64,000 nucleotides of DNA from Streptomyces sp. NBC_00582 (GCF_036345155.1 NZ_CP107772.1:8370001-8434000), one strand, 5' to 3'. Counted from the first letter of the stretch, positions 25,215 through 33,678 are shown. Notes: generated by a model from the letters alone, not told the origin. A program made the numbers and translations.

Positions 25215-26534
25215 GTGAGCGACACGGCCAGGAACGTCACCGGCGAGGACGAGGTCGTGGACCTCTGCCGCGACCTCATCCGGATCGACACCAGCAACTA
25301 CGGCGACCACTCGGGTCCCGGCGAGCGCAAGGCGGCCGAATGGGTCGCCGAGAAGCTCGCCGAGGTCGGGCTCGAACCGCGGATCTTCGAGTCGCACCCG
25401 GGACGCGCCTCCACCGTGGCCCGCATCGAGGGCGAGGACCCGTCCCGGCCCGCGCTGCTCATCCACGGCCACACCGACGTCGTCCCGGCCAACGCGGTCG
25501 ACTGGACGCACCACCCCTTCTCCGGGGAGATCGCCGACGGATGCGTGTGGGGCCGCGGCGCGGTCGACATGAAGGACATGGACGCGATGACCCTCGCGGT
25601 CGTGCGCGACCGGATGCGCTCCGGGCGCAGGCCGCCGCGGGACATCGTCCTCGCGTTCCTCGCCGACGAGGAGGCCGGCGGCCTGTACGGCGCCCGCCAC
25701 CTCGTCGACCACCACCGCGAGCTCTTCGACGGCGTCACCGAGGCGATCAGCGAGGTCGGCGGCTTCTCGTTCACCGTGAGCGAGGAGCGGCGGCTCTATC
25801 TGATCCAGACGGCCGAGAAGGGCATGCACTGGATGAAGCTGACCGTCGCCGGCACCGCCGGGCACGGTTCGATGATCCACAAGGACAACGCGATCACCGA
25901 GCTGTCCGAGGCGGTCGCCCGGCTCGGCCGCCACACCTTCCCGGTCCGGGTCACCAAGACCACCCGCGCCTTCCTCGACGAGCTCGGCGACGCCCTCGGC
26001 ACCGAGCTGGACCCCGAGGACATGCAGTCCACGCTCGCCCGGCTCGGCGGTATCGCCAAGCTGATCGGCGCGACCCTCAGCAACACCGCCAACCCGACCC
26101 AGCTCGGCGCCGGGTACAAGGTCAACGTGATCCCGGGCGAGGCGACCGCGCACGTCGACGGCCGCTTCCTGCCGGGGCACGAGGAGGAGTTCCTCGCCGA
26201 CCTCGACCGCCTCCTCGGCCCGCACGTACGGCGCGAGGACGTCCACTCCGACAAGGCCCTGGAGACCTCCTTCGACGGGGCGCTCGTCGAGGCCATGCAG
26301 GCGGCGCTGCTCGCCGAGGACCCGACCGCCAAGGCGGTCCCCTACATGCTCTCCGGCGGCACCGACGCCAAGTCCTTCGACGACCTCGGTATCCGCGGCT
26401 TCGGCTTCGCCCCGCTGAAGCTGCCCCCGGAGCTCGACTTCGCCGGCATGTTCCACGGGGTCGACGAGCGGGTGCCGGTGGACGGGCTGAAGTTCGGCGT
26501 GCGCGTGCTCGACCGGTTCATCGACGCGTCCTGA
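25215..26534 (+). CDS. M20/M25/M40 family metallopeptidase (dipeptidase-like)
   Basis: Predicted 439-residue di-zinc amidohydrolase. LIHGHTDVVPA gives the first zinc His/Asp pair, WGRGAVDMKDMDAM contributes the bridging Asp, and ADEEAGG carries the catalytic Glu pair. A dimerisation lid starts near EKGMHWMKLTVAG. The family hydrolyses peptides or N-acyl amino acids in the cytoplasm. The GTG at 25215 follows GGGAGGAAG. It stands alone between the tRNA and the chaplin genes. Its substrate is not predictable. Confidence 0.9.
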   Translation: MSDTARNVTGEDEVVDLCRDLIRIDTSNYGDHSGPGERKAAEWVAEKLAEVGLEPRIFESHPGRASTVARIEGEDPSRPALLIHGHTDVVPANAVDWTHHPFSGEIADGCVWGRGAVDMKDMDAMTLAVVRDRMRSGRRPPRDIVLAFLADEEAGGLYGARHLVDHHRELFDGVTEAISEVGGFSFTVSEERRLYLIQTAEKGMHWMKLTVAGTAGHGSMIHKDNAITELSEAVARLGRHTFPVRVTKTTRAFLDELGDALGTELDPEDMQSTLARLGGIAKLIGATLSNTANPTQLGAGYKVNVIPGEATAHVDGRFLPGHEEEFLADLDRLLGPHVRREDVHSDKALETSFDGALVEAMQAALLAEDPTAKAVPYMLSGGTDAKSFDDLGIRGFGFAPLKLPPELDFAGMFHGVDERVPVDGLKFGVRVLDRFIDAS

Positions 26535-26586
26535 ATTCGTGCGCCCGTGCGGAGGCTCCTGAGAAGAGTGAATGCGCCGATAAGCG

Positions 26587-26614
26587 CGTAGCCTCATTAA
26601 TTCCCCTTCGTTAC
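26587..26614 (+). promoter_or_regulatory. Putative BldN-type promoter of the short chaplin gene
   Basis: CGTAGC (26587-26592), a 16-bp spacer and CGTTAC (26609-26614) resemble the sigma-BldN consensus reported for chaplin/rodlin genes (CGTAAC-N16-CGTTGA). It lies about 50 bp before the ATG. A GGATC inverted repeat (GATCC at 26626-26630, GGATC at 26638-26642) follows in the leader. Confidence 0.5.
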
Positions 26615-26664
26615 AGGTACTGCGATCCACTGATGCGGATCGCTTTTGCCAACAAGGAGGAATA

Positions 26665-26898
26665 ATGATCAAGAAGGTCGTCGCTGCTGCGGCTGCCACT
26701 GGTGGGCTGGTTCTCGCGGGCGCGGGCCTGGCCGTCGCCGACGCCGGTGCCCAGGGTGCCGCCGTGCACTCCCCGGGTGTCGTGTCCGGCAACGTGATCC
26801 AGGTTCCGGTGCACGTCCCGGTGAACGTCTGCGGCAACACGATCTCGGTGATCGGGCTGCTGAACCCCGCCTTCGGCAACGTCTGCATCAACAAGTGA
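26665..26898 (+). CDS. chpH: Short chaplin (ChpH-like)
   Basis: Predicted 77-residue secreted protein. A signal peptide (MIKKVVAAAAATGGLVLAGA, cleavage after AVADA) is followed by one chaplin domain with the two conserved cysteines in VNVCGNTISVIGLLNP and FGNVCINK. Short chaplins are surface-active amyloid proteins that coat aerial hyphae and spores. A strong AAGGAGG precedes the ATG. It is followed by a long chaplin gene in the same direction, the same pairing as chpH-chpC in S. coelicolor. A 15-bp-stem terminator separates the two. Confidence 0.93.
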   Translation: MIKKVVAAAAATGGLVLAGAGLAVADAGAQGAAVHSPGVVSGNVIQVPVHVPVNVCGNTISVIGLLNPAFGNVCINK

Positions 26899-26928
26899 CG
26901 TCGACCCGCTGAGGGGTCGTCCACACCG

Positions 26929-26965
26929 TCGGCCCCGGAGCGCGCGCCATGCGCTCCGGGGCCGA
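26929..26965 (+). terminator. Terminator after the short chaplin
   Basis: Perfect 15-bp stem TCGGCCCCGGAGCGC (26929-26943) with 26951-26965 and a short loop, followed by GGTCTTTT, within the 190 bp between the two chaplin genes. This suggests they are separately transcribed. Confidence 0.8.
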
Positions 26966-27088
26966 CCGGTCTTTTCCGAAGGAATGGCCGAAGAATTCGA
27001 ACGGCCCGAATCTCCCCGACGTGCTTCCCGGTAACTGGAATGATGGGGGAATTCGTGTCGAGGACGAGATCGAAAGCAGGAAACAGCA

Positions 27089-27991
27089 ATGCGACAGGTC
27101 ACCCGCAAAAGCCTCATGACCGTGGCGGCGGCCACGGGGGTGATCGCCGCCGCCGGCGGCTACGCGCACGCCGACTCGGGAGCGAACGGCTACGCCGCCG
27201 ACTCGCCCGGCGTCGCGTCCGGCAACACGGTGCAGGTGCCGGTGAACGTGCCGGTCAACGTGTGCGGCAACACCATCGACCTCGTCGGGCTTCTCAACCC
27301 GACGTTCGGCAACTCCTGTGCCAACAAGGGCGGCGGCCACCGCGCGCCGGGCGGCTACGGCTCCGGCCACGGTTCCGGTCATGGCTCCGGCTATGGCTCC
27401 GGCTATGGCTCCGGCTCCGGTTACGGCTCCGGTCACGGTGACAACGACCAGGGTTACGGCGGCGGTCATCACGGTGGCTCCGGCGCGCACACGGGCTCCG
27501 GGGGCGCGCAGGCGGGCGGTCACACCGGGGGCTCGCCCGGCGTCGGGTCCGGCAACCACGTCCAGGCCCCGGTCGACGTCCCCGTGAACGTGTGCGGCAA
27601 CAGCGTCGACGTCATCGGGATCCTCAACCCGACGTTCGGCAACGACTGCGGCAACGGCGGCGGCTACGGAGACGGTCACGACCACGGCACGCCGCCGAGC
27701 CGCGGCCACGAGACGCCGGGCAGGCCGGGACACCAGACGCCGGGCAAGCCGGTCGGCCACGGATCCACCCCCTCCGGGCCCGAGGCCGTGCCGTCCACCC
27801 CGGGCCGCGGGACCCCGGCCCACTCCGTGACCGCCCACCAGCCCACCGGCAGCAGCACGGGCACGGTCGCCGACGGCGCCCAGCTCGCGGAGACCGGCAG
27901 CGAGCTCCCGCTCGGCCTCGCCCTGCCGGCCGGCGCGGGCGCGCTGCTCGCGGGCGCGCTGATCTACCGCAAGGCACGCGCCTGCGCGTGA
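27089..27991 (+). CDS. chpC: Long chaplin with two chaplin domains and a sortase signal (ChpC-like)
   Basis: Predicted 300-residue protein with a signal peptide, chaplin domain 1 (VNVCGNTIDLVGLLNPTFGN, about residues 48-75) and chaplin domain 2 (VNVCGNSVDVIGILNPTFGN, about 165-185). A Pro/Thr/His-rich wall-spanning linker is followed by a C-terminal sortase motif LAETG, a hydrophobic helix and RKARACA. Class E sortases recognise LAXTG, so the protein should be covalently attached to peptidoglycan and anchor short chaplins. Between the domains lies a Gly-Ser-His/Tyr repeat tract. It follows the short chaplin gene. Distal paralogues ChpA/ChpB share this plan; ChpC is named from the pairing with chpH. 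Confidence 0.9.
   Translation: MRQVTRKSLMTVAAATGVIAAAGGYAHADSGANGYAADSPGVASGNTVQVPVNVPVNVCGNTIDLVGLLNPTFGNSCANKGGGHRAPGGYGSGHGSGHGSGYGSGYGSGSGYGSGHGDNDQGYGGGHHGGSGAHTGSGGAQAGGHTGGSPGVGSGNHVQAPVDVPVNVCGNSVDVIGILNPTFGNDCGNGGGYGDGHDHGTPPSRGHETPGRPGHQTPGKPVGHGSTPSGPEAVPSTPGRGTPAHSVTAHQPTGSSTGTVADGAQLAETGSELPLGLALPAGAGALLAGALIYRKARACA
27357..27441 (+). repeat. Degenerate 12-bp tandem repeats in chpC
   Basis: About seven head-to-tail units of the type GGCTCCGG(C/T)(C/T)A(C/T) encode Gly-Ser-Gly-His/Tyr repeats between the two chaplin domains. Copies of GGCTCCGGCTAT are exact neighbours, so recent slippage is likely. Confidence 0.75.
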
Positions 27992-28008
27992 CACCCCGGG
28001 CGGCGAAA

Positions 28009-28042
28009 CGGAGCGGGCCCCGCCTCGGCGGGGCCCGCTCCG
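28009..28042. terminator. Bidirectional terminator after chpC
   Basis: Perfect 16-bp stem CGGAGCGGGCCCCGCC (28009-28024) with 28027-28042, between convergent chpC and the DUF5703 gene. Confidence 0.85.
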
Positions 28043-28057
28043 TCTGTGCCGCTCACT

Positions 28058-28246
28058 TCACCATGTGGCCCGCGCCTGGCGGATGATCCGCCGGCGCAAC
28101 CGCACCCTGCGGCTGCCGTCACGCATCAGGCTGAGGCGGTGCAACTCCCAGTGTCCGTACTCGGCATGGTCGGTCAGCAGACGCGTCGCCTCCTTGCGGG
28201 AGACCCCGCGCGGTACGTACACGTCGACAAATTCGTATTCCGGCAT
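28058..28246 (-). CDS. DUF5703 family small protein
   Basis: Predicted 62-residue basic protein, MPEYEFVDVYVPRGVSRKEA..., ending RRRIIRQARATW. The conserved RRIIRQAR tail and length match the actinobacterial DUF5703 family, which is uncharacterised. It is soluble and strongly positively charged at the C-terminus, so a nucleic-acid or membrane-surface interaction is conceivable. It is divergent from the acidic hypothetical gene. Confidence 0.8.
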   Translation of the reverse strand: MPEYEFVDVYVPRGVSRKEATRLLTDHAEYGHWELHRLSLMRDGSRRVRLRRRIIRQARATW

Positions 28247-28293
28247 CGCATCTATTGTGCGGGCTGGGGCCTCGTACGGATAGCGTCTGCACT

Positions 28294-29034
28294 ATGTCTG
28301 ATGCTGCGCAGCCCACCGCTGCCGAGGTACGCGCCGCCGCCGAGGCGGTCAAGACCGCGCTCGACCGCCATCTGGCCGCGGTCGAACGCAGGACGGGGGA
28401 GGACGACCCGGCCGTCTACGAGGCGTTCAACGAGCTGGCCGCGGCCGCCGAGGCGTACGACGAACTGCTCTACGACCGCTACGACGAGGTCACACCCTTC
28501 GAGATCCCCGGCGCGGACGACTCCCTGCCGCCCTACACCGGACCCGAGGAGCCGAACGCGCTGAGCGTGCTGATCCGCCGGGACTACGCCGTCGCGGAGC
28601 CGCAGCGGCTGCTCGCCCAGGCCCAGCGGATCGAGGCGGCGGACGACGAGGGCACGGAGGGCTCGGGCACCGTGCACGGGGCCCTGGGCATCCTGTTCGG
28701 CGAGTTCGAACCGGACGAGATCGCCTCCCGGCACAAGGAGTTCGGCCTGGAGGAGGGCGACTCCACGCTGTGGGTGCTGGCAGCCGACGAACCGGCCGAA
28801 CCGGGCGAGTGGCTGGAGGCGCCGTTCGAGCAGGCCGATCCGCAGCGGGTGGTCTGCCGGTTCGACGTCAGCGCGGTCTTCGACGACCTGGACGACGAGG
28901 ACGACGAGGACGACGGGGTGGACGGCGGTCTCGCGGCCGACCTGGACGAGCTCGACGACCTCGAGGACGTCGACGACGTCGAGGGCGAGGACCTGGACGG
29001 GGATCTCGAGCCGCTGGACGCCGAGCGGCGCTAG
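28294..29034 (+). CDS. Conserved hypothetical acidic protein
   Basis: Predicted 246-residue soluble protein. The N-terminal half is helical (AAEAVKTALDRHLAAVERRT), and the C-terminus is a long Asp/Glu-rich tail (DDLDDEDDEDDGVDGG...). No family is recognised. TAGCGT at 28281-28286 sits 7 nt before the ATG without a Shine-Dalgarno, suggesting a leaderless mRNA. The acidic tail could mimic nucleic acid or bind cations; function is unknown. Confidence 0.75.
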   Translation: MSDAAQPTAAEVRAAAEAVKTALDRHLAAVERRTGEDDPAVYEAFNELAAAAEAYDELLYDRYDEVTPFEIPGADDSLPPYTGPEEPNALSVLIRRDYAVAEPQRLLAQAQRIEAADDEGTEGSGTVHGALGILFGEFEPDEIASRHKEFGLEEGDSTLWVLAADEPAEPGEWLEAPFEQADPQRVVCRFDVSAVFDDLDDEDDEDDGVDGGLAADLDELDDLEDVDDVEGEDLDGDLEPLDAERR

Positions 29035-29067
29035 CCGGTCGCCGTCCGCGGGCAGCGCGACGGCATA

Positions 29068-29111
29068 CGGGCGGCGGCCGGGAGGGGGAAACCCCGCCCG
29101 GCCGCCGCCCG
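29068..29111. terminator. Hairpin terminator between convergent genes
   Basis: Stem CGGGCGGCGGCCGGG (29068-29082) with CCCGGCCGCCGCCCG (29097-29111). It serves the acidic hypothetical gene and the RecD-like gene. Confidence 0.8.
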
Positions 29112-29131
29112 TGTTCTCGCCCCCGGACCGC

Positions 29132-31360
29132 TCAGCCCGCCGCCGGGACCTGGGTGCGCAGCAGGACCGGCAGCCGGGTCGTCCGCGGCTTCGACGAGAC
29201 CTCGGCGACGGCCCGCGCCAGCCCCTGCTCGACCCCGTGCACCACCGACAGATGCCGCTCGGCCCGCCCGAACGCCGAGTACACCCACGGCCGGGACAGG
29301 GCCTGTGCGGCGTCGCCGGGCAGCACCACGACGGCGGCGGGCCACCGGAACCCCACCGCCTGGTGCGCGGTCAGCGCCCAGCCGTGCCGCACGGACTGCT
29401 CCACCCGATCCCTCGGTACGACGACGGAGGCACCCGCGCAGGACAGATGCAGCCCGTCCGCGTCGGCCTTCTCCACCCGGCCCAGCCGGGTCCGCCCCGG
29501 CGCGGGGGAGTGGGCGACCAGATCGCCCGGGTCGAAGCCGCCGAAGCGGCCCGGCCCCGGGTTGAGACGCTCCTTCAGCGCGGCGTTGAGCGCGCGGGTG
29601 CCGGCCGCGCCGCCGTGGCCCGGGGTGATCACCACCGTCCGGCCGGGGTCGACGCCGAAGGCCCGCGGCACCGAGTCCAGCACGAGCTGCAGGGTCCGGT
29701 GCACACACTCGGCCGCGTCCCGCACCGGCACGATCACCAGCTCCTTGCCGGGTGCCTCGACCTGGTTGAGCTCGCCGATGCCGATTCCGGAGAGCAGCTC
29801 GCCCAGCGGGCCGGGGTCGGGGACGCGCGAGGCGATCTGCGGGCACACCTTGGCCGCGAGCAGGTCGGCGAAGACCCGGCCCGGGCCGGCCGACCACAGA
29901 TCCGCCGGGTCACCGCTCAGCACCAGCCGGGCGCCGTCCGGCAGCGACTCCACCAGCATCGCGGCGCTCTCCACGTCGAGGCGCGGCGCGTCGAGCACGA
30001 TGAGCAGGTCCAGGGCGAGTGCTCCGTCGGCGTCCCGGCCGGGGCCCTCGGTGCCCGAGAGCAGCCCGTCGACGGTGACGACGGTGTCCTCCTCACCCGC
30101 GAGGGCGGCGAGGCGGTGCCGCCCGTCCGGGGTGTGACAGGCCGCGACCGCGCGCAGGCCCAGGGAACGGGCGGCGCTGAGCAGCGCGGCCGGTTCGGCG
30201 CGGGCGGCCTCGCCGCCGGTGTGCAGCACCAGGCCGTGCCCGGCGACGGCCCGGATCAGCTCGGCCGCGCCTCGGGAGGCCGAGTCGGCGGCCGACTCCC
30301 AGTCCGTCCGCGCGGCGCCGTCCTTGGACAGGGAGTTCACGATCCGGGCCAGGCCGTCGGCGAGGCTCTCCTCCGCGAGCGCGTACCGCTCCAGTCCGAC
30401 GAGGACACGGACCGGACGCGCGTCCTCACCGTCTCCGTCGCCGCCACCGTCCTCCTCGGAGTCCTCCGGGCCCTCGGCGTCACGGGCCGCCCCGGTGGCC
30501 GGGGCAAAGGCCCCCGGCTCCTCCAGGGCGTCCTGGAAGGCGAGCGCCTCGCCCTCGGCCAGCGCGCCCTGCACGGCCGCGTCGGCGTCGGGCACGGACT
30601 GCCGGCCGAGGGCCGCCGTCAGGGTGGGCAGGTCCAGGGCCGTGTGACCGGCCAGGGCCGCCTGCTCCAGGAGCCAGACCGTCAGTGCGCGGCCCCGGCG
30701 TTCGTCGTCCGGGGCGCACTCCGCTCCGAGCAGCGTCCGGGCGAAGCCGTCGGCCTGTTCGGGCCGTACACCGGGGACCCGCAGCAACTGCCAGGGGTCC
30801 TCGCGCAGCAGGTCCTCGGCACTCTCGCCGAGGGCGCCGGCGACCTGGGGCGCGAGTGTTCCGGGGGCGCCGCCGTCGGCCAGCACGCGCCCCACGGCCG
30901 TCACGGTCTCCTGGGCGGGGGGCGGGGGAGCGGCCGCGGCCTCGGCGGCCACCGGCTGGGGGCGCCGTACCGGTTCCGGGGCGGCGGGGCGGCGTGGGGG
31001 TTCCGGTTCGCTGAAGACGGTGGTGGGCGGTGTGGCCCCGCCCTCCACGGCCCGGACCGCCGCGAGCAGGTCGGCGGCCCTGCCGCTCAGCTTGGCCCCG
31101 CTGTCGACGGGGCCCGCCTTCTCGGCCTTGCGCCGCTCGATCCGCTCCCGCTCCAGCTTCTGCGCGGCGAGCTCGGCCTGGGCCTCGGAGACCTGTGCGG
31201 CGGCCTCGCCCCCGGCGTCCTCGGCGGCCGGTGCCGCCGGGGTCTCCTCGGCCGCGCCCCCGCCGCCTTCCTCGACCGTGTCCCGGGCGCCGGCGTCGCC
31301 GTCCGGTGTCTCCGGCCCGGTGTTCTCGGTGTCTTCCGAGGAATCCGGTTCCGTGCTCAC
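29132..31360 (-). CDS. RecD2-like helix-hairpin-helix protein with degenerate ATPase motifs
   Basis: Predicted 742-residue protein. An acidic/Ala-rich N-terminal region (1-150) with a charged helix is followed by a HhH-like segment (LREDPWQLLRVPGVRPEQAD, about 185-205) and a RecD-type helicase core. Motif III-like LSGDPADLWSAGPG (481-494) and motif VI-like WALTAHQAVGFRWPAAVVV (661-679) are readable. The P-loop position is HTGGEAARAEP (380-390), lacking GKT. Walker B reads LLIVLDAPRLD instead of the DEAS type. ATP hydrolysis is therefore doubtful and a DNA-binding scaffold role more likely. Its ATG overlaps the stop of the upstream aldo-keto reductase by four bases. Confidence 0.75.
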   Translation of the reverse strand: MSTEPDSSEDTENTGPETPDGDAGARDTVEEGGGGAAEETPAAPAAEDAGGEAAAQVSEAQAELAAQKLERERIERRKAEKAGPVDSGAKLSGRAADLLAAVRAVEGGATPPTTVFSEPEPPRRPAAPEPVRRPQPVAAEAAAAPPPPAQETVTAVGRVLADGGAPGTLAPQVAGALGESAEDLLREDPWQLLRVPGVRPEQADGFARTLLGAECAPDDERRGRALTVWLLEQAALAGHTALDLPTLTAALGRQSVPDADAAVQGALAEGEALAFQDALEEPGAFAPATGAARDAEGPEDSEEDGGGDGDGEDARPVRVLVGLERYALAEESLADGLARIVNSLSKDGAARTDWESAADSASRGAAELIRAVAGHGLVLHTGGEAARAEPAALLSAARSLGLRAVAACHTPDGRHRLAALAGEEDTVVTVDGLLSGTEGPGRDADGALALDLLIVLDAPRLDVESAAMLVESLPDGARLVLSGDPADLWSAGPGRVFADLLAAKVCPQIASRVPDPGPLGELLSGIGIGELNQVEAPGKELVIVPVRDAAECVHRTLQLVLDSVPRAFGVDPGRTVVITPGHGGAAGTRALNAALKERLNPGPGRFGGFDPGDLVAHSPAPGRTRLGRVEKADADGLHLSCAGASVVVPRDRVEQSVRHGWALTAHQAVGFRWPAAVVVLPGDAAQALSRPWVYSAFGRAERHLSVVHGVEQGLARAVAEVSSKPRTTRLPVLLRTQVPAAG

Positions 31361-32343
31361 AGCGTGCTCCAGTCGTGATCGGGATAGCGGTGCACGGGCG
31401 CCGACACATCGTCGAGAGCCCGGCAGATCTCGTCAGGAAGAGTAAGGGCCTCCACTGACAACGCCGCTGTGAGCTGCTGCGCGGTGCGCGCGCCGACCAC
31501 CGGGGCGGCCACGCCGGGCCGGTCGCGGACCCAGGCGAGGGCGACCTGCAGCGGGGTCACCGCGAGTCCGTCCGCCGCGGTCGTCACGGCGTCGACGATG
31601 CGGCTCGCGGTGTCGTCGAGGTAGGGCTCGACGAACGGCGCGAAGTGGTCGGAGGCGGCGCGGGAGTCGGGTGGCAGGGCGTCGCCCCGGTACTTGCCGG
31701 TGAGCACGCCGCGGCCGAGCGGAGAGGAGGGCAGCAGGCCGATCCCGAGATCGAGCGCGGCGGGCAGCACCTCGCGCTCCACGCCCCGCTGGAGCAGCGA
31801 GTACTCCATCTGGGTGCTGGCCAGCCGGGTGCGGGTGCCCGGCGCGGCGAGCTGCCAGGTGGCGGCCTTGGCGAGCTGCCAGCCGCAGAAGTTGGAGACG
31901 CCGGCGTAGCGGGCGCGGCCGCTCGCGACAGCGATGTCGAGGGCCTGGAGCGTCTCCTCCAGCGGGGTGTCCGGGTCGAAGGCGTGCACGTGCCAGACGT
32001 CGACGTGGTCCGTGCCGAGGCGGGCGAGCGAGGCGTCGAGGGCGGCCAGCAGATGGCCCCGGGAGCCGTCGAAGCGGCGGTCGGGGTCGGGGACGCTGCC
32101 GGCCTTGGTGGAGATGATCAGGTCCCGGCGCGGGACGAGCCCGTCCATGAGCCGTCCCAGCAGGTACTCGGCCTCGCCGTCGCCGTACACGTCCGCCGTG
32201 TCGACGAGGGTGCCGCCCGCTTCCCAGAACGTCTTCAAGAGGTCCGCGGCGTCGTGCTCGTCGGTGTCACGCCCCCAGGTCAGGGTGCCGAGCCCGATGC
32301 GGGACACACGCAGGCCGGTGCGGCCGAGATGCCTCTGCTCCAT
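31357..32343 (-). CDS. Aldo/keto reductase
   Basis: Predicted 328-residue NADPH-dependent (beta/alpha)8 oxidoreductase. GGTLVDTADVYGDGEAEYLLG holds the catalytic Asp and Tyr, LIISTKAG the Lys, and VDVWHVHAFD the His. The C-terminal cofactor segment is PVVGARTAQQL. Start is ATG 32343 (MEQRHLGRTG), the canonical N-terminus of the family. It is the first gene of a two-gene operon with the RecD-like gene (ATGA overlap). It reduces an unknown carbonyl substrate. Confidence 0.9.
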   Translation of the reverse strand: MEQRHLGRTGLRVSRIGLGTLTWGRDTDEHDAADLLKTFWEAGGTLVDTADVYGDGEAEYLLGRLMDGLVPRRDLIISTKAGSVPDPDRRFDGSRGHLLAALDASLARLGTDHVDVWHVHAFDPDTPLEETLQALDIAVASGRARYAGVSNFCGWQLAKAATWQLAAPGTRTRLASTQMEYSLLQRGVEREVLPAALDLGIGLLPSSPLGRGVLTGKYRGDALPPDSRAASDHFAPFVEPYLDDTASRIVDAVTTAADGLAVTPLQVALAWVRDRPGVAAPVVGARTAQQLTAALSVEALTLPDEICRALDDVSAPVHRYPDHDWSTL

Positions 32344-32544
32344 GAACGCCGAGATTACTGGCCAGAACTGGGCCGTGGGTTGCCTGTGGACAACGGAATC
32401 TCCGCGCGTCACCCCCGGACCCCACCGCGCTGCCCCGCAGGCCACACCCACCGCCCTCCCCGACACCCCCGCCGTCCCGCGACCCTCGCCACACCGCCCT
32501 CCCCGCCCCCCGCCACCCGCGCTAAGGTCGGCATGACAGCGTCG

Positions 32545-32558
32545 TTACTGATCAGTAA
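32545..32558. promoter_or_regulatory. Perfect 14-bp palindrome upstream of the F420-type oxidoreductase
   Basis: TTACTGATCAGTAA is exactly self-complementary, A/T rich in a G/C-rich background, and lies 12 bp before the ATG. It overlaps the start of the AAGGGG ribosome-binding region. Symmetric sites of this kind are typical of TetR or MarR repressors. Confidence 0.5.
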
Positions 32559-32570
32559 GGGGAATCGGCC

Positions 32571-33626
32571 ATGCAGCTCGGGATCAACCTCGGCTACTGG
32601 GGTGCCGGAATGGACGGGGACAACCTGGCCGTCGCCCAGGAGGCCGACCGCCTCGGGTACGCCGTCTGCTGGGCCGCCGAGGCCTACGGCTCGGACGCCG
32701 CCACCGTCCTGAGCTGGGTCGCCGCCAAGACCGAGCGGATCGACGTCGGCTCGGCCATCTTCCAGATCCCGGCCCGTCAGCCGGCGATGACCGCGATGAC
32801 CGCCGCCACGCTCGACTCGCTGTCCGGGGGCCGCTTCCGCCTCGGTCTCGGTGTCTCCGGCCCCCAGGTCTCCGAGGGCTGGTACGGCGTCACGTTCGAC
32901 AAGCCCCTCTCCCGCACCCGCGAGTACGTCGAGATCGTCCGCAAGGCGATGACGCGCGAGCGTCTGTCCTACGAGGGCGAGCACTGGACGCTGCCCCTGC
33001 CCGGCGGCCCCGGCAAGCCGATCAAGCTGACCGTGCACCCCGAGCGCGAGCACATCCCGCTGTACATCGCCGCCATCGGCCCGAAGAACCTGGAGCAGAC
33101 CGGCGAGATCGCCGACGGCGCGCTGCTGATCTTCCCGTCCGCCGACCACATCGAGGACACCGCGCTCCGGCACATCCGGGCCGGCCGCGAGAAGGCCGGC
33201 AAGACCCTGGAGGGCTTCGACGTCTGCCCGACGCTGCCGCTCGCCGTCGGCGACGACAAGGACGTCGAGAGGCTCGCGGACACCTTCCGCCCGTACACCG
33301 CGCTGTACGTCGGCGGCATGGGCAGCCGCAAGCAGAACTTCTACAACCAGCTCGCCCGGCGCATGGGCTACGAGGAGGCCGCCGCCGAGGTCCAGGACAA
33401 GTACCTGGCCGGCGACAAGCAGGGCGCCGCGGCCGCGGTCCCGCACGACCTGATCGACCGGACCACGCTGCTGGGCTCGGTGGAGCGGATCGCCGACCGG
33501 ATGAAGGCCTACGCGGCCGCCGGCGTCACCACCCTCACCCTCGCCCCCGCGGGCTTCACCCTCGACGAGCGCCTCGCCTCGCTGCGCGCGGGCTCGCAGG
33601 CGCTGGAGCTCGCCGGACTGGCGTAA
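32571..33626 (+). CDS. LLM-class (F420-dependent type) oxidoreductase
   Basis: Predicted 351-residue luciferase-like monooxygenase-fold protein. MQLGINLGYWGAGMDGDNLA at the N-terminus, SGGRFRLGLGVSGPQVSEGW and HIPLYIAAIGPKNLE are typical of coenzyme F420-dependent enzymes related to methylene-H4MPT reductase. Actinobacteria use these for redox reactions on diverse small molecules. It is a single gene preceded by a perfect palindrome at 32545-32558, suggesting regulation by an unlinked repressor. The substrate is unknown. Confidence 0.88.
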   Translation: MQLGINLGYWGAGMDGDNLAVAQEADRLGYAVCWAAEAYGSDAATVLSWVAAKTERIDVGSAIFQIPARQPAMTAMTAATLDSLSGGRFRLGLGVSGPQVSEGWYGVTFDKPLSRTREYVEIVRKAMTRERLSYEGEHWTLPLPGGPGKPIKLTVHPEREHIPLYIAAIGPKNLEQTGEIADGALLIFPSADHIEDTALRHIRAGREKAGKTLEGFDVCPTLPLAVGDDKDVERLADTFRPYTALYVGGMGSRKQNFYNQLARRMGYEEAAAEVQDKYLAGDKQGAAAAVPHDLIDRTTLLGSVERIADRMKAYAAAGVTTLTLAPAGFTLDERLASLRAGSQALELAGLA

Positions 33627-33637
33627 GGGGGTTTCAG

Positions 33638-33678
33638 CGGCCGTGGTGGGGGCTCGGGGGTCTTCCCCGCCACGGCCG
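33638..33678 (+). terminator. Hairpin after LLM oxidoreductase
   Basis: CGGCCGTGG (33638-33646) pairs with CCACGGCCG (33670-33678), starting 12 bp past the stop codon. Confidence 0.6.

Noticed and set aside
27357..27441. CRISPR-like direct repeats
   Set aside because: In-frame Gly-Ser-His/Tyr coding repeats without spacers; no cas genes anywhere in the window.
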